A stretch of DNA of 64,000 nt from Autumnicola tepida (GTDB lineage Bacteria; Bacteroidota; Bacteroidia; Flavobacteriales; Flavobacteriaceae), in assembly GCF_031846485.1 (NCBI RefSeq), contig NZ_JAVRHQ010000005.1, positions 124,001 to 188,000 of the forward strand, read 5' to 3'. The notes beneath the pieces are model-generated. The model searched no databases and was not told the origin of the DNA. It saw only the letters and a list, made by a program, of their open reading frames with translations. Made by a program: the position numbers and the translations under genes. The first letter of the stretch is position 1. Every line of letters starts with the position of its first letter. Shown here in pieces: positions 50,530 to 60,830 of the stretch.

Positions 50530-51816
50530 TTGAGAGTTACATTAGAGCAAATAAGTCCATACTTTACAAAGTCGGCACTTAAACCAATAGGGCAGGTCTT
50601 AGGTTCCCAAATGATAGGCAAAGCCATGGGTTTTGCTATAAGTATACTCCTGGTGCGGGAACTTTCCAAAGAAGATTATGCCGTTTATACCGTTTTGTTG
50701 ACCATACAAGGGATGCTTCTGCCCTTATCCAATTCGGCAATATTTATTGGTTTTAAGAAAATTGGAGGAGAGATTTGGAATGATACTCTTAAAATGTCGA
50801 GCCTTATTAGAACTGCCAAACATATTGCTCCTGTAATTATTGGCTTAGCGTTTTTACTGGTAGGCGGATATGCCGCATATATTTTGTATAAGCAAGAGGT
50901 AGAGATAAGCCGAATAATCTGGTTTCTGTTGTGCCTGCTCCTCATTGTAATACCTGAAGTACAAACCGCCTTTCTCCGGACGGCGATGTTGTTGAAAAAA
51001 GAAGTTGCTTTAGTTCAAATTTCTGAACTTGTAGCACATGTGGTGAGGTTTATTGGTATAGCTGGAATTTTACTTTTTCTAAATCTGGATTATGTAATAG
51101 CAGTAATTTTCCTAATTACCAGTTTAAGTGCCTGGTCTTCCTATCTCTATGTGAAAAGGAAAAGTAAAGGTTTGGGGTTTGCGGAAATTTCAGAAATAAA
51201 TGCAGATTATAAAAAGACCCTTATATATTACATCAAACTAAACTGGCATAATTCAGCCTTTTTTGCTTTTAAAGGACAAATTTCCATCTTTTTGCTGGGA
51301 GTTTTTGGCACAACAGAATCTCTTGCTGAAATAGGTGCCCTGGCAAGATTTTCATTAATTTTTACCATTATATCGGCACTGTTTCGTAGTATTTATGCCC
51401 CCGCGTTTGCACGTAATAATAATGGAAACAGGTTAAGAAATATGTATACAGGGACTATTTTAGCTTCTCTTGTTATATGCGGAATAGTTCTTTTGGCAGT
51501 TGCTTTATTTCCTGAATTTTTCCTTTGGATTCTAGGTGCCGGTTATCAGAATTTGTCTTATGAACTTCTGTTAATGATTATAGGAGGTTCAATAGGATTT
51601 TTAATTGGTATTGTTCATAACGTGAATCTTAATAAGGGATGGATAAAATTTACTCCCTTACTGGAAATACCAACAGATATTGGAGGAATTTTGTTGGGTG
51701 TTTTCCTATTCGATATAACCACCTTAACCGGGGTTTTATACATGGGTATACTTTCAGGCTCTATAAACCTTCTATTATATTTATCCAACAGCATTGCAGG
51801 ACTTCGGGAAGCGTAA
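50530..51816 (+). CDS. Wzx-like flippase (oligosaccharide translocase)
   Basis: A 428-residue protein with about 12 membrane segments in the MATE/PST family pattern, including the N-terminal VLGSQMIGKAMGFAISILLVRELSKEDYAVY (residues about 24-54), typical of polysaccharide flippases. It should flip the polyprenyl-linked repeat unit to the periplasm. The start is a TTG, since no ATG lies in frame upstream before a stop and the first ATG inside (residue 29) would cut the conserved region. Confidence 0.88.
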   Translation: MRVTLEQISPYFTKSALKPIGQVLGSQMIGKAMGFAISILLVRELSKEDYAVYTVLLTIQGMLLPLSNSAIFIGFKKIGGEIWNDTLKMSSLIRTAKHIAPVIIGLAFLLVGGYAAYILYKQEVEISRIIWFLLCLLLIVIPEVQTAFLRTAMLLKKEVALVQISELVAHVVRFIGIAGILLFLNLDYVIAVIFLITSLSAWSSYLYVKRKSKGLGFAEISEINADYKKTLIYYIKLNWHNSAFFAFKGQISIFLLGVFGTTESLAEIGALARFSLIFTIISALFRSIYAPAFARNNNGNRLRNMYTGTILASLVICGIVLLAVALFPEFFLWILGAGYQNLSYELLLMIIGGSIGFLIGIVHNVNLNKGWIKFTPLLEIPTDIGGILLGVFLFDITTLTGVLYMGILSGSINLLLYLSNSIAGLREA

Positions 51817-51848
51817 GAAATATCTAAATTAACAGTAATATAAGACTT

Positions 51849-52760
51849 ATGAAAGTAACTGTTTGTATCCCTACCTACAACCGGCCTGATCTTTTAAAAG
51901 AAGCGATGGATTCCTGTTTTAACCAAACATTTTTACCTTTCGAAATTTTAATAGGCGATGATTCCACAAATAACGAAACAAGAGAGCTGGTGGAAACTTA
52001 CAAGAATGCATCAGAAATCAAAATAGGATACTTCAAGAATGAACCTTCACTGGGACAGGCTGCAAACGTCAATGGATTGTTTAAAAATGCCAGCGGAGAA
52101 AAAGTCGTTTTACTGCACGATGATGATCTATTAATGGAAACAGCCCTGGAGGAGATGATTAAATGTTTCCAGTCTGATGATACTATACAGGCAGTGTATG
52201 GCAAACAGTACATAATTGATGAAAAGGGTGCTGTTGATGAGAAGCATTCCGAAGATTTGAATGCCTACTACTTTAGAACTTCCCATTACAGTATAAATCA
52301 ACTTTCACCTTTGGAAGCCGGGATGGTGCAACAATTCCCTAATGATTGTTATATGGTGGACAGAACTGTAATTGAGAAAATAAACTATCGTAGTAAAAAT
52401 GAAATTGGGCATGCAGGGGATTTTGATTTTGGTTTTCGCTTAGGTGTCCATGGTTTTAAACTACACTTTATTAACGAGTATACCGCGAAGTACAGGATCA
52501 CTGAGTCCTCTGTTGCCCGTAACGGAACAGATTCAGGATATCAGGCTTTTAAAATTATACAACAAGCTGGTATAACTACAAATAGTAGAAAAACAGATCC
52601 TGTTAATGTTATTCTGAAGCGAAAAGCTCCTGTTGCTATACTGCAGGCCATTAAGAAGGGAAAAAGAAAGGAAGCACTAAGCATATACTTTAGTAAGTGG
52701 CACAGGAGCCAGATCCTTAGCTTAGGTGGGATGAGGAGACTATTGAATATCATAAAATAA
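51849..52760 (+). CDS. Family 2 glycosyltransferase
   Basis: A 303-residue GT-A protein beginning CIPTYNRPDLLKEAMDSCFNQTF (residues about 5-27), with GDDST near 37 and the metal site LLHDDDLLM near 90-98. MVDRTVIEKINYR and HAGDFDFGFRLGVHG near 187-201 follow. No membrane segment. The gene ends in TAA immediately followed by the ATG of the next gene, so the pair is coupled. The donor and acceptor are unknown. Confidence 0.88.
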   Translation: MKVTVCIPTYNRPDLLKEAMDSCFNQTFLPFEILIGDDSTNNETRELVETYKNASEIKIGYFKNEPSLGQAANVNGLFKNASGEKVVLLHDDDLLMETALEEMIKCFQSDDTIQAVYGKQYIIDEKGAVDEKHSEDLNAYYFRTSHYSINQLSPLEAGMVQQFPNDCYMVDRTVIEKINYRSKNEIGHAGDFDFGFRLGVHGFKLHFINEYTAKYRITESSVARNGTDSGYQAFKIIQQAGITTNSRKTDPVNVILKRKAPVAILQAIKKGKRKEALSIYFSKWHRSQILSLGGMRRLLNIIK

Positions 52761-53912
52761 ATGAGGTTACTATTCATATGTCCTGGTATGGAGCCAGGTA
52801 AAGATGGGGTTGGCGATTATGTTTCCCGACTTGCATTCAATCTTTCTAAGGAAGGCTTTACTTCAGGTGTCATTGCTTTAAATGATCGATTCGTTCCGGA
52901 AATAAAAATAGAAGAAAGAACAGATGATAACATTAAATATTACGTTTTACGCATTCCTTCAGGTTGTAACAGCGGGCAAAAGATAAGTACAGCAGAGGAG
53001 TGGATTAATTCTTTCTCACCAGAATGGGTGAGTTTGCAATATGTTGGATTTGGTTTTAATAAATATGGTTTGCCGCTGGAATTACTTAACCTTAGAAAAA
53101 CTTTAGGAAATTATCATTTCCATTTAATGTTTCATGAACTTTGGTGTGGGGCAGCGAAAGAGTCTAAAATAAAGGAGAGGATCTTAGGAAGTCTTCAGAA
53201 AATTTTTATAAGGAAACTGTCCGCTACCTTAAATCCCCGGGAGGTATTTACGAACACCCAAACCTCCTTACAAAATTTAAGGAAGATTGGTGTACAGTCA
53301 AAATTGACTCCCGTTTTTAGTAATATCCCTACAGACAAAAGAGGTTCAGATGAGCAATGGAATAGAATTTTAGAAGATAAATGTCTTCGTCAGGTTACAG
53401 ATAAAAAAGAGGATTGGCTCATACTGGGATTTTTTGGTACAGTTTACCGTTATATGGATATTGAGGGTTTACTTATTTCGGCAACGAAAGCTGCAACAGG
53501 ATTGGGGAAACAAATTGGGATTCTTTCTATTGGTCATGGACGGGGGCAGGAAATTGGCAAAATGGCGAAAAATATTAATGCTGCTTACTGGCAAACCGGA
53601 GCGCTGGATGCTTCCCTTATCAACCGTGCTATGGCTTTAGTTAATTTGGGAGTAGTAACTACAAGAATAGATGGACTTGACAAAAGCGGCTCTGCTATTG
53701 CCTGGCTGGAAAGAGGAATTCCTGTAGTAATTTCTTCTGAAGATTCCATGTACAAAAAGGAAATGGAAGCAAAAGGAGTTTTCCAGATATTTGACAAGGA
53801 GGATATCTATAAAAGCCTTAGTGCCTCGGGAAATTTTAAAAACGAGAACAGATTTGAAGAAGCTAAAAAGGCTTACATCAGCCTCGCCAAATTACCCTAT
53901 CCAATAACCTAA
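52761..53912 (+). CDS. Glycosyltransferase, GT-B fold (family 4 like)
   Basis: A 383-residue protein with the two-domain GT-B layout. N-terminal LLFICPGMEPGKDGVGDYVSRLAFNL is the usual first motif, and the second domain starts near 219 (LILGFFGTVYRYMDIEGL). The usual ExxxxxxxE motif of GT4 is not clear; LVNLGVVTTRIDGLDKSGSAIAWLERGIPVVISSED near 292-327 stands in its place. It starts directly at the stop codon of the preceding gene (TAAATG). Assignment to family 4 is not certain. Confidence 0.75.
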   Translation: MRLLFICPGMEPGKDGVGDYVSRLAFNLSKEGFTSGVIALNDRFVPEIKIEERTDDNIKYYVLRIPSGCNSGQKISTAEEWINSFSPEWVSLQYVGFGFNKYGLPLELLNLRKTLGNYHFHLMFHELWCGAAKESKIKERILGSLQKIFIRKLSATLNPREVFTNTQTSLQNLRKIGVQSKLTPVFSNIPTDKRGSDEQWNRILEDKCLRQVTDKKEDWLILGFFGTVYRYMDIEGLLISATKAATGLGKQIGILSIGHGRGQEIGKMAKNINAAYWQTGALDASLINRAMALVNLGVVTTRIDGLDKSGSAIAWLERGIPVVISSEDSMYKKEMEAKGVFQIFDKEDIYKSLSASGNFKNENRFEEAKKAYISLAKLPYPIT

Positions 53913-53928
53913 TATCAGAATTAATTAT

Positions 53929-54864
53929 ATGACCCGACCAAAAACTATACTTATTACAGGAGCTTCAGGATTCCTGGGAACCTGGTTATCACGAATGGCA
54001 GCCAAAGCAGGGCATAGGATTTTTGGGATAGATTTAAGAGCTCCTCTCCAGCCACAAATATGGGCAGGTTTTGCGACCACGTCCCTGGATTCAGTAGATT
54101 TGGATGCCTTATTGGAGAACAACAAAATAGATGCAGTTTGCCATTTGGCAGGAGGGGCATCGGTTGCTGCTTCTGTAAAGGATCCTTATGGAGATTTCTC
54201 CAGTTTGTTACCAGGTACCGCGCGGCTTGCCTCCTTTCTAAAAAAATCACAGCCACAGGCAAGGCTTTTTCTTTTTTCAAGCGCAGCCGTTTATGGCAAT
54301 CCGGAAATCTTGCCTATTACTGAAGAAACACCAATAATGCCAATTTCTCCTTATGGTATCCATAAGGCAACGGCAGAAACCCTGTTAGCCCATTATGCAC
54401 GCGTTTTTGAAGTGGGAATAACTATTTTCAGGATATTTTCGGTATATGGGCCTGAGCTTAGGAAACAACTTATATGGGATGTTAGCCAAAAAGCCCTCCT
54501 GGCTGAAGAAGAAGGAAAAAGGGAAATTACACTTTTTGGCACAGGCAAAGAAAGCCGGGACTTTATGTATGTTAAAGATGTTTGCCAGGCGGTGCTTAAG
54601 GTTATTTCTAAATCCAATCCTGAAGGAGTGGAAGTATATAATCTTGCATCGGGGGTGGAAAGTAGCATCAATGAAGTAGCTGAACTTCTAATCAAAAATT
54701 TAGGTGTGGAAGTACAGATTAAATTTGACGGCGAGGTTCCTAAAGGCGATCCGGCAAACTGGAAAGCAGATATTTCAAAATTAAAAAGCCTTGGCTTCAC
54801 ACCTGAATATAATCTGGATAAGGGGCTACACCAGGTAGCAACATGGGCCAAATCCATATACTAA
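53929..54864 (+). CDS. NAD-dependent epimerase/dehydratase (extended SDR)
   Basis: A 311-residue short-chain dehydrogenase of the sugar nucleotide type. GASGFLGTWL near 11-20 is the cofactor motif; FSSAAVYGNPE with Ser near 122 and SPYGIHKATAE near 143-153 carry the catalytic residues. RIFSVYGPELR near 169 and TGKESRDFMYVKDV near 206-219 support a UDP-sugar epimerase. It could make UDP-galactose, UDP-galacturonate or a similar sugar; the substrate cannot be read from the sequence. Its place between glycosyltransferase genes suggests that it supplies one of them. Confidence 0.85.
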   Translation: MTRPKTILITGASGFLGTWLSRMAAKAGHRIFGIDLRAPLQPQIWAGFATTSLDSVDLDALLENNKIDAVCHLAGGASVAASVKDPYGDFSSLLPGTARLASFLKKSQPQARLFLFSSAAVYGNPEILPITEETPIMPISPYGIHKATAETLLAHYARVFEVGITIFRIFSVYGPELRKQLIWDVSQKALLAEEEGKREITLFGTGKESRDFMYVKDVCQAVLKVISKSNPEGVEVYNLASGVESSINEVAELLIKNLGVEVQIKFDGEVPKGDPANWKADISKLKSLGFTPEYNLDKGLHQVATWAKSIY

Positions 54865-54897
54865 GTTAGTAAAAGCTTTAAAATTTCTAACCATACC

Positions 54898-55767
54898 ATG
54901 ATTACAATCACCACTTTAGCTTGTCACAGAGATATAGAAATGGCTTTAATGTCATTAAAATCTTTTGTGCATAATTATAAGGATGAATATAAAATTCATG
55001 TTTATGAAGATGGCTCCCTGACTGCGGAGGATAAAGAAAAATTATTTGAGATTCCCGGAATTGAGATTAAGGATAAAAAAGAAGTGGATGCCCTGGCTGA
55101 TGAAGCTTTAAGGTCTCACCCCTTCTGCCAAAAATGGAGAGGCCAAAATGCTTTTACAGTCAAGCTTTTTGACATGGCAGTAGTGGAAGATAATGATTAT
55201 GTCTATTTTGATTCTGATGTTTTCTTCATTAAACCTTTTGTAGGCCTGGAGAGAGGCAAATATGGAAGGGAGGATCTTGTGCTTATGAGCGATAGGTTTG
55301 ACTATTACTCCGTTAATTTCTTTGAAAGGTTTATACATCCAAGAATTAAGTTTCCTGATAAAATAAATGCGGGCTTTTACTATCTGCGGAATGGAGCGAT
55401 AGACTTTGATCTTTTTGAATGGCTATTCAGCAAAGAAGAATATTTTCCTAAAGATAGGGAACCCTGGAGGGTTTCGTTGGCAGACCAAACTGCATGGGCC
55501 TTGCTGGGAGCAAATTGTAACGGGAAAATATGGAGGAAGGAGCAGGCAATTATCCCGGCTTCCATGGATGAAATTAAACCTGATACCATTGCTATACATC
55601 TTATAAAAAGGCTTGAAGGTTTTGAAGAGATTTATGCCCGGGTAAACGATTTAATTTATCAGGAAAGTCCCGGAATAATCACTATGGAAACCGAAAACCT
55701 TAAGTTTAGCAATCCGGTCTCTGCAGCCTTTGAAAAATTAAAGTTCAGGCTGACCGAGAATAAATAA
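54898..55767 (+). CDS. Putative GT-A fold glycosyltransferase, unclassified
   Basis: A 289-residue soluble protein. ITTLACHRDIEMALMSLKSFV at the N terminus and YVYFDSDVFFIKPF near 101-114, with a DxD metal site (DSD at 105-107), suggest a retaining nucleotide-sugar transferase. INAGFYYLRNGAIDFDLF near 155-172 and SLADQTAWALLGA near 193-205 are the further motifs seen in GT8-like proteins. I cannot assign a family. A similar layout is found in the gene at 62115. Confidence 0.6.
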   Translation: MITITTLACHRDIEMALMSLKSFVHNYKDEYKIHVYEDGSLTAEDKEKLFEIPGIEIKDKKEVDALADEALRSHPFCQKWRGQNAFTVKLFDMAVVEDNDYVYFDSDVFFIKPFVGLERGKYGREDLVLMSDRFDYYSVNFFERFIHPRIKFPDKINAGFYYLRNGAIDFDLFEWLFSKEEYFPKDREPWRVSLADQTAWALLGANCNGKIWRKEQAIIPASMDEIKPDTIAIHLIKRLEGFEEIYARVNDLIYQESPGIITMETENLKFSNPVSAAFEKLKFRLTENK

Positions 55768-55821
55768 GTGGCAAGAAAGGAATTTCGCCATTATCCAGAT
55801 ATAAAAAATTAAAATTTAAAG

Positions 55822-56946
55822 ATGAAAATAATTGTAATGGGCAATAATGCGCTTATGGGGGGGCTTATTGTACACTATATCGTACTGTGCAGGTATCTTA
55901 GAAGAGCCGGCCACGAGCTTCTCCTTATCAATGTAAACGATAGCGGCGCATGTATTTTTGAAGATAATGAAGTTCCGGAAATTTCTGTGCCTTATATCAC
56001 AGATTCACTTCCAAAGAAGCTGGGGAAATATTTTAAATTACGAAAGGCCTGTAAAAGAGCAAGATCATTTAATCCAGATATCTTTATAGCAACAGGTTAT
56101 GGACATGGATACTCTATGGTTGCAGCTTCACTACCTGCTTCAACCTTTAAACTTTTTGAAGAGGTACATTTTGAAGCACACAATATTCCGCTAAAGCTAA
56201 AAATGGTAAAACTTTTTGATGCGATTGCACCGCAAACAGAAGGAATGATTGAAGTTTTTAAAAAAAATGTTTCTTCTGAAAAACCTGTGGCATGGCTACC
56301 ATGTTTTTCCAAAGAATATAAATCAGATTATTTTGAAGCTATTCCTCCAGCTCGCAATACTATCCGCTTAGCATACTTTGGAAGACTGGAATGGAACAAA
56401 GGAATCAGGCAATTTGTTCAGGCTGGTGCTGAATTATTCAGGGATAAAGATTTGCTTCTTGATATTTACGGGAAAGGCTCTGAAGCAGAAGCTATAAAAC
56501 AAGTCATAAAAAAGGAAGGCCTTGAAGAAAAGGTGTTTATGAAAGGCTTTTATGAAGATGAAGAATTTGCGGATATTATAAGTGCATCCCATGGAGTAGT
56601 GATTCCTTCTGTAGATACAGAGGGCTTACCATTGATTGTAATAGAAGCCATGCGGTATGGCCGCCCCATTTTATGTACTACCATTGGGGCTATGCCAGAG
56701 GTGGCAGAAATTAACAAGAACGGAATGATAGTATCTGAGAAAGAACCTGAAAAGCTGGTAGAAAGTTTAAAACTTTTTATTGAGCGTATAAAAGCTGAGT
56801 CTTTTTCTGCAGAAGAAATTCACCAGGTATATAAAAACCATTTCAGTAACAAGGCATTTTGGGAGATTTGGAAAGAAATGCTTAAAAGCCCAGAAGCTTA
56901 TTTTACTGCCCGGCCAATCCGGCAGAAAGAGGAAGTATTGTACTAA
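55822..56946 (+). CDS. Family 4 glycosyltransferase
   Basis: A 374-residue GT-B protein with the glycosyltransferase 4 C-terminal domain. NALMGGLIVHYIVLCRYLRRAGHELLLI is the N-terminal region; the donor-binding domain begins at LAYFGRLEWNKGIRQFVQAG near 186-205, with GVVIPSVDTEGLPLIVIEAMRYGRPIL near 258-284 holding the E-x7-E motif (Glu266/Glu274 region). It is a retaining enzyme at the cytoplasmic face. Donor unknown. Confidence 0.88.
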   Translation: MKIIVMGNNALMGGLIVHYIVLCRYLRRAGHELLLINVNDSGACIFEDNEVPEISVPYITDSLPKKLGKYFKLRKACKRARSFNPDIFIATGYGHGYSMVAASLPASTFKLFEEVHFEAHNIPLKLKMVKLFDAIAPQTEGMIEVFKKNVSSEKPVAWLPCFSKEYKSDYFEAIPPARNTIRLAYFGRLEWNKGIRQFVQAGAELFRDKDLLLDIYGKGSEAEAIKQVIKKEGLEEKVFMKGFYEDEEFADIISASHGVVIPSVDTEGLPLIVIEAMRYGRPILCTTIGAMPEVAEINKNGMIVSEKEPEKLVESLKLFIERIKAESFSAEEIHQVYKNHFSNKAFWEIWKEMLKSPEAYFTARPIRQKEEVLY

Positions 56947-56968
56947 AACAATAGACTTATTGCCATAT

Positions 56969-58213
56969 ATGAAAGTGATTATTTCCCATCCCACCAGTAA
57001 CCAATTTAACCGGGCATTATTAAAAGGATTAATGGATGCCGGTATGTTATATGAATTTCATACAGCAATAGCTGCTTTTCCCGGTAGCTTCCTTGATAGA
57101 ATGGGAACATTACGCCCTCTTTCAGATTTAAAAAGAAGAGGTTTTGAACCTGAATTAAGTGGCTTTACATATACCAGCCCATGGAAAGAAGCTGGCCGTA
57201 TGGCCGCACAAAAGTTAGGAATGGATCGGTTGACCAAGCATGAGGATGGTGTATTTTGTGTAGATGCCGTATACACGAATCAGGACCGCAAAGTGGCTTC
57301 AAGGCTAAAACCTGCAAAAAACAATGGAGCCAATGCCGTTTATGGTTATGAGGATGGCGCATGGTTTTCTTTTATGGAAGCAGAAAAGAACGGTATTTCC
57401 CGCTTTTATGATTTACCAATAGGATACTGGCGTACTGCAAAAAAACTGCTGAAAGCTGAAGAGGAGCGTTGGCCGGAATGGTCTTCCACCTTAACGGGCA
57501 TGAAAGATTCTGAAGCTAAATTACAGCGTAAGGATGAGGAATTAAAAATGGCAGACCGTATTTTTGTTGCAAGTACCTTTACCGCAAGGAGTTTGGCGGA
57601 TTTCCCGGGGCAGTTGGCTCCTGTCGAGATTATCCCCTATGGATTTCCACCAGCTGTGGAGAAAAGAGCATATAATGATCTTAAAACGAATAGGAAGCTG
57701 AAGCTGCTTTTTGTGGGAGGGCTTTCGCAACGGAAAGGAATAGCCGATGTTTTTGCAGCTGTTAAAGGGCTGGAGGCCAATGTTTCCTTAACAATAGTGG
57801 GCCACAAAGCTTCTAACAATTGTAAGCCTCTGGATAAAGCCTTATCAGAACATAACTGGATTCCCACACTACCTCATGCAGAAGTTCTTAAATTAATGCG
57901 GGAACATGATGTACTGCTTTTTCCATCTCTTTTTGAAGGCTTTGGAATGGTAATTACTGAGGCTATGTCCCAGGGTACCCCGGTGATAACCACAGATCGT
58001 ACTGCCGGCCCAGATCTTATTACTCATAATGAAAATGGATGGCTGGTAAAAGCAGCTTCTACTGAGGCTTTGCGGAATGAAATTGAAAAACTTATCGCAA
58101 ATCCTGAACAAATTTCAAGAGTGGGAAAAGCAGCTATAGAAACCGCAAGATTGCGGCCATGGAGTGTTTATGGAGAGGAATTAGCAGAAGCAATCAAGAA
58201 TCATAAGATTTAA
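56969..58213 (+). CDS. Family 4 glycosyltransferase
   Basis: With the ATG at 56969 the protein has 414 residues. The N-terminal part (KVIISHPTSNQFNRALLKGL) is followed by a region rich in charged residues. The donor domain begins at LKLLFVGGLSQRKGIADVF near 247, and EHDVLLFPSLFEGFGMVITEAMSQGTPVI near 310-338 contains the E-x7-E motif. A TTG three codons upstream is the alternative start. The next gene starts 5 bp after the stop. Confidence 0.88.
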   Translation: MKVIISHPTSNQFNRALLKGLMDAGMLYEFHTAIAAFPGSFLDRMGTLRPLSDLKRRGFEPELSGFTYTSPWKEAGRMAAQKLGMDRLTKHEDGVFCVDAVYTNQDRKVASRLKPAKNNGANAVYGYEDGAWFSFMEAEKNGISRFYDLPIGYWRTAKKLLKAEEERWPEWSSTLTGMKDSEAKLQRKDEELKMADRIFVASTFTARSLADFPGQLAPVEIIPYGFPPAVEKRAYNDLKTNRKLKLLFVGGLSQRKGIADVFAAVKGLEANVSLTIVGHKASNNCKPLDKALSEHNWIPTLPHAEVLKLMREHDVLLFPSLFEGFGMVITEAMSQGTPVITTDRTAGPDLITHNENGWLVKAASTEALRNEIEKLIANPEQISRVGKAAIETARLRPWSVYGEELAEAIKNHKI

Positions 58214-58218
58214 CCTGC

Positions 58219-59643
58219 ATGGAAGAAATGACCTATACATCCGAAAAATCTACAATTAGTATCCAGGGGCATCAGCAGGAGACCAGCACATTTATTGGCG
58301 GCACCGATGACAGTGTTTCGATAAATGCCGATAAAAACAAGTATCTCAAAGCCGGGATATGGTGTTATTTTCTTCTGTTAATCTTTGAAGGAGCATTGAG
58401 AAAATGGGGTATACCAGCGTTGTCAGCTCCATTATTGGTGGTTAGGGATCCCATCGCGATCTGGATCCTGTTTTTAGCCTGGAAAAAAGATATCGTTCCT
58501 TTTAATATCTATGCTGCAGCAATGGTTGCCCTTGCAATAATTGGAATTTCAACTACTCTTATTTTTGGCCATGGCAATCTGTTTGTTAGTCTTTTTGGAG
58601 CACGTATCCTAATTCTGCATTTTCCCCTCATGTTTGTGATTGGAAGTGTTTTCAATAAAGATGATGTAATAAAAATAGGAAAAGTTCTTTTATGGCTTTC
58701 CATTCCACTGGTAATATTAACGGCATTGCAATTCTATAGTCCTCAATCGGCATGGGTAAACAGGGGTATTGGTGGGGACACAGAAGGTTCTGGTTTTAGT
58801 GGCGCTATGGGTTTTTTTCGGCCATCAGGAACCTTTTCTTTTACTACCGGGAACTCCATGTTTTTTAGCCTGGTTGGCTGCTTTGTTCTTTACTTCTGGG
58901 TTAGCAGGCATAATATAGATAAGCTTTTACTGTTTGCTTCCACTATGGCGGTACTTGCTTCTATTCCTCTATCCATTAGCCGGAGTCTTTTTTTCTCGAT
59001 TGTAGTTGCAGCCATTTTTACCGGGATAGCTATTTCTCAGAAGCCTCAGTATTTCTCAAGAATGTTAATTGCCGGAGTTTGCATGGTCGTATTACTTGCC
59101 GCACTAAGCCAAACTTCTTTCTTTCAAACCGCTATGGAAGCTTTTATTGCCCGTTTTGAAGATGCCAGTAGCATTGAAGGCGGAGTAGCAAGTTCCTTGA
59201 TAGAAAGATATTTTGGAGGGATGATATCCGCAGTAATCAATAGTAATAACCTGCCATTTTTTGGATATGGATTAGGAATGGGGACAAATGCAGGCAGCGC
59301 TTTGTTAACGGGGGAGCGCTCCTTTCTTATAGCTGAAGGAGAATGGGCGCGTCTCATAGGTGAAATGGGATTTGTAATAGGTATCCTGGTGATTCTTGTA
59401 AGGCTGGCATTTTGTTTTGAGATTAGCCTTAGAAGTTATCGCAGCTTAAAATATGACAACCTGTTACCATGGATTTTGCTAAGTTTTGCTTTAATAACCA
59501 TTCCGCAGGGGCAATGGGCACAACCCACTTCGCTTGGATTTAGTACTTTAATAGGAGGCTTGGTTCTGGGTGCTTTAAACAGTAAGGAAAAGGAAGAAGA
59601 AATAGAAGAGCAAATATTTTTAGAAAGCCCGGAGCATCATTGA
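58219..59643 (+). CDS. Wzy-like O-antigen/exopolysaccharide polymerase
   Basis: A 474-residue protein with 10 to 12 membrane segments and a large loop near 175-205 (SAWVNRGIGGDTEGSGFSGAMGFFRPSGTF), the arrangement of O-antigen ligase/polymerase (Wzy_C-like) proteins. RPSGTF in this loop is like the Arg-rich motif of the superfamily. It should link the flipped repeat units in the periplasm. The first 45 residues and the last 20 are charged and cytoplasmic. It is the only polymerase candidate in the locus, and a ligase role is less likely. Confidence 0.82.
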   Translation: MEEMTYTSEKSTISIQGHQQETSTFIGGTDDSVSINADKNKYLKAGIWCYFLLLIFEGALRKWGIPALSAPLLVVRDPIAIWILFLAWKKDIVPFNIYAAAMVALAIIGISTTLIFGHGNLFVSLFGARILILHFPLMFVIGSVFNKDDVIKIGKVLLWLSIPLVILTALQFYSPQSAWVNRGIGGDTEGSGFSGAMGFFRPSGTFSFTTGNSMFFSLVGCFVLYFWVSRHNIDKLLLFASTMAVLASIPLSISRSLFFSIVVAAIFTGIAISQKPQYFSRMLIAGVCMVVLLAALSQTSFFQTAMEAFIARFEDASSIEGGVASSLIERYFGGMISAVINSNNLPFFGYGLGMGTNAGSALLTGERSFLIAEGEWARLIGEMGFVIGILVILVRLAFCFEISLRSYRSLKYDNLLPWILLSFALITIPQGQWAQPTSLGFSTLIGGLVLGALNSKEKEEEIEEQIFLESPEHH

Positions 59644-59654
59644 AAAGGAACCAC

Positions 59655-60830
59655 ATGAAAATCGTTTTTTTTGCTCACCCCACATTTCTTAATCACCAGA
59701 GCATGCCCCGCTTTGCCAAAATGTTGGCAGAAGGTATGGAAGCCAGGCATCATGAGGTTGAAATATGGTCTCCGCAGGAATATTTCCATAAAATTCCATT
59801 AAAAGAGAACATTAAAAAATGGATGGGTTATATTGATCAATATCTGATTTTTCCTGTACAGGTTCGTAGAAAAAAAAGAGCATTACCACGGGAAACTTTA
59901 TTTGTCTTCACAGACCATGCGTTAGGGCCATGGGTAAAATTGGTTGCAGATAAACCTCATGTGGTACATTGCCACGATTTTTTAGCTCAACGTTCTGCAC
60001 TAAATGAAATTAAGGAAAACAGAACATCCTGGACCGGCAGGCAATACCAGGCACTTATTAGAAAAGGTTATTCCACAGGGAAAAACTTTATTTCAGTTTC
60101 AGAGAAAACAAAGCAGGATCTGGACAAATTCATTAAAGTTAACCCCAAACGGTCAGAAGTGGTTTACAATGGATTAAATCAACAATTCTCTCCTCAGGAT
60201 GCAGATAATGCCCGCAAATTAATGAGTAAAAAATTGAAGTTTCAGTTAGATGATGGTTATATCTTACATGTAGGGGGGAACCAATGGTACAAGAACAGAG
60301 TTGGAGTAATTGAAATTTATAATGCCTGGCGAGAAACTTTCGGGGCCGCTTTGCCATTGCTCCTGGTTGGGCAGGCACCGTCATCAGAGCTTGAAAAAGT
60401 CTTTGAAGCTTCTCCCTTTAAAAATGATATCCACTTTATTAAAAATGCCCCCGATGATGTGGTGAAGCTTGCCTATTGCGGAGCCAGTGTATTTCTTTTT
60501 CCTTCTCTCGCAGAAGGTTTTGGGTGGCCTATTGCTGAAGCGATGGCATCTGGCTGCCCAGTTATAACCACCAGTGAGGCTCCTATGACGGAAGTGGCAG
60601 GCAAGGCCGCTTTCTATATACCCAGGCGTCCAACAGAAGGAGATAAGGTTAAAGAATGGGCCTTTAAAGCAGCAGCAGTGTTGCAGCGGTTATTGGCATT
60701 GCAGCCGGCAGATCGAAAAAAGATGATCAAAAAAGGGGTTGATAATGCAAAACGTTTCGATAAAGGCATTGCACTGGACAATATTGAGCAAATTTATACT
60801 GAAATCCTGGATAGCTATAAAAAATTATGA
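59655..60830 (+). CDS. Family 4 glycosyltransferase
   Basis: With ATG 59655 the protein has 391 residues; a TTG at 59640 overlapping the previous stop is the alternative. It has a GT-B fold: KIVFFAHPTFLNHQSMPRFAKMLAEGM at the N terminus, YILHVGGNQWYKNRVGVIEIY near 198-218 in the donor domain and GASVFLFPSLAEGFGWPIAEAMASGCPVITT near 276-306 with the E-x7-E motif. It overlaps the next gene by 4 bp (ATGA). Confidence 0.88.
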   Translation: MKIVFFAHPTFLNHQSMPRFAKMLAEGMEARHHEVEIWSPQEYFHKIPLKENIKKWMGYIDQYLIFPVQVRRKKRALPRETLFVFTDHALGPWVKLVADKPHVVHCHDFLAQRSALNEIKENRTSWTGRQYQALIRKGYSTGKNFISVSEKTKQDLDKFIKVNPKRSEVVYNGLNQQFSPQDADNARKLMSKKLKFQLDDGYILHVGGNQWYKNRVGVIEIYNAWRETFGAALPLLLVGQAPSSELEKVFEASPFKNDIHFIKNAPDDVVKLAYCGASVFLFPSLAEGFGWPIAEAMASGCPVITTSEAPMTEVAGKAAFYIPRRPTEGDKVKEWAFKAAAVLQRLLALQPADRKKMIKKGVDNAKRFDKGIALDNIEQIYTEILDSYKKL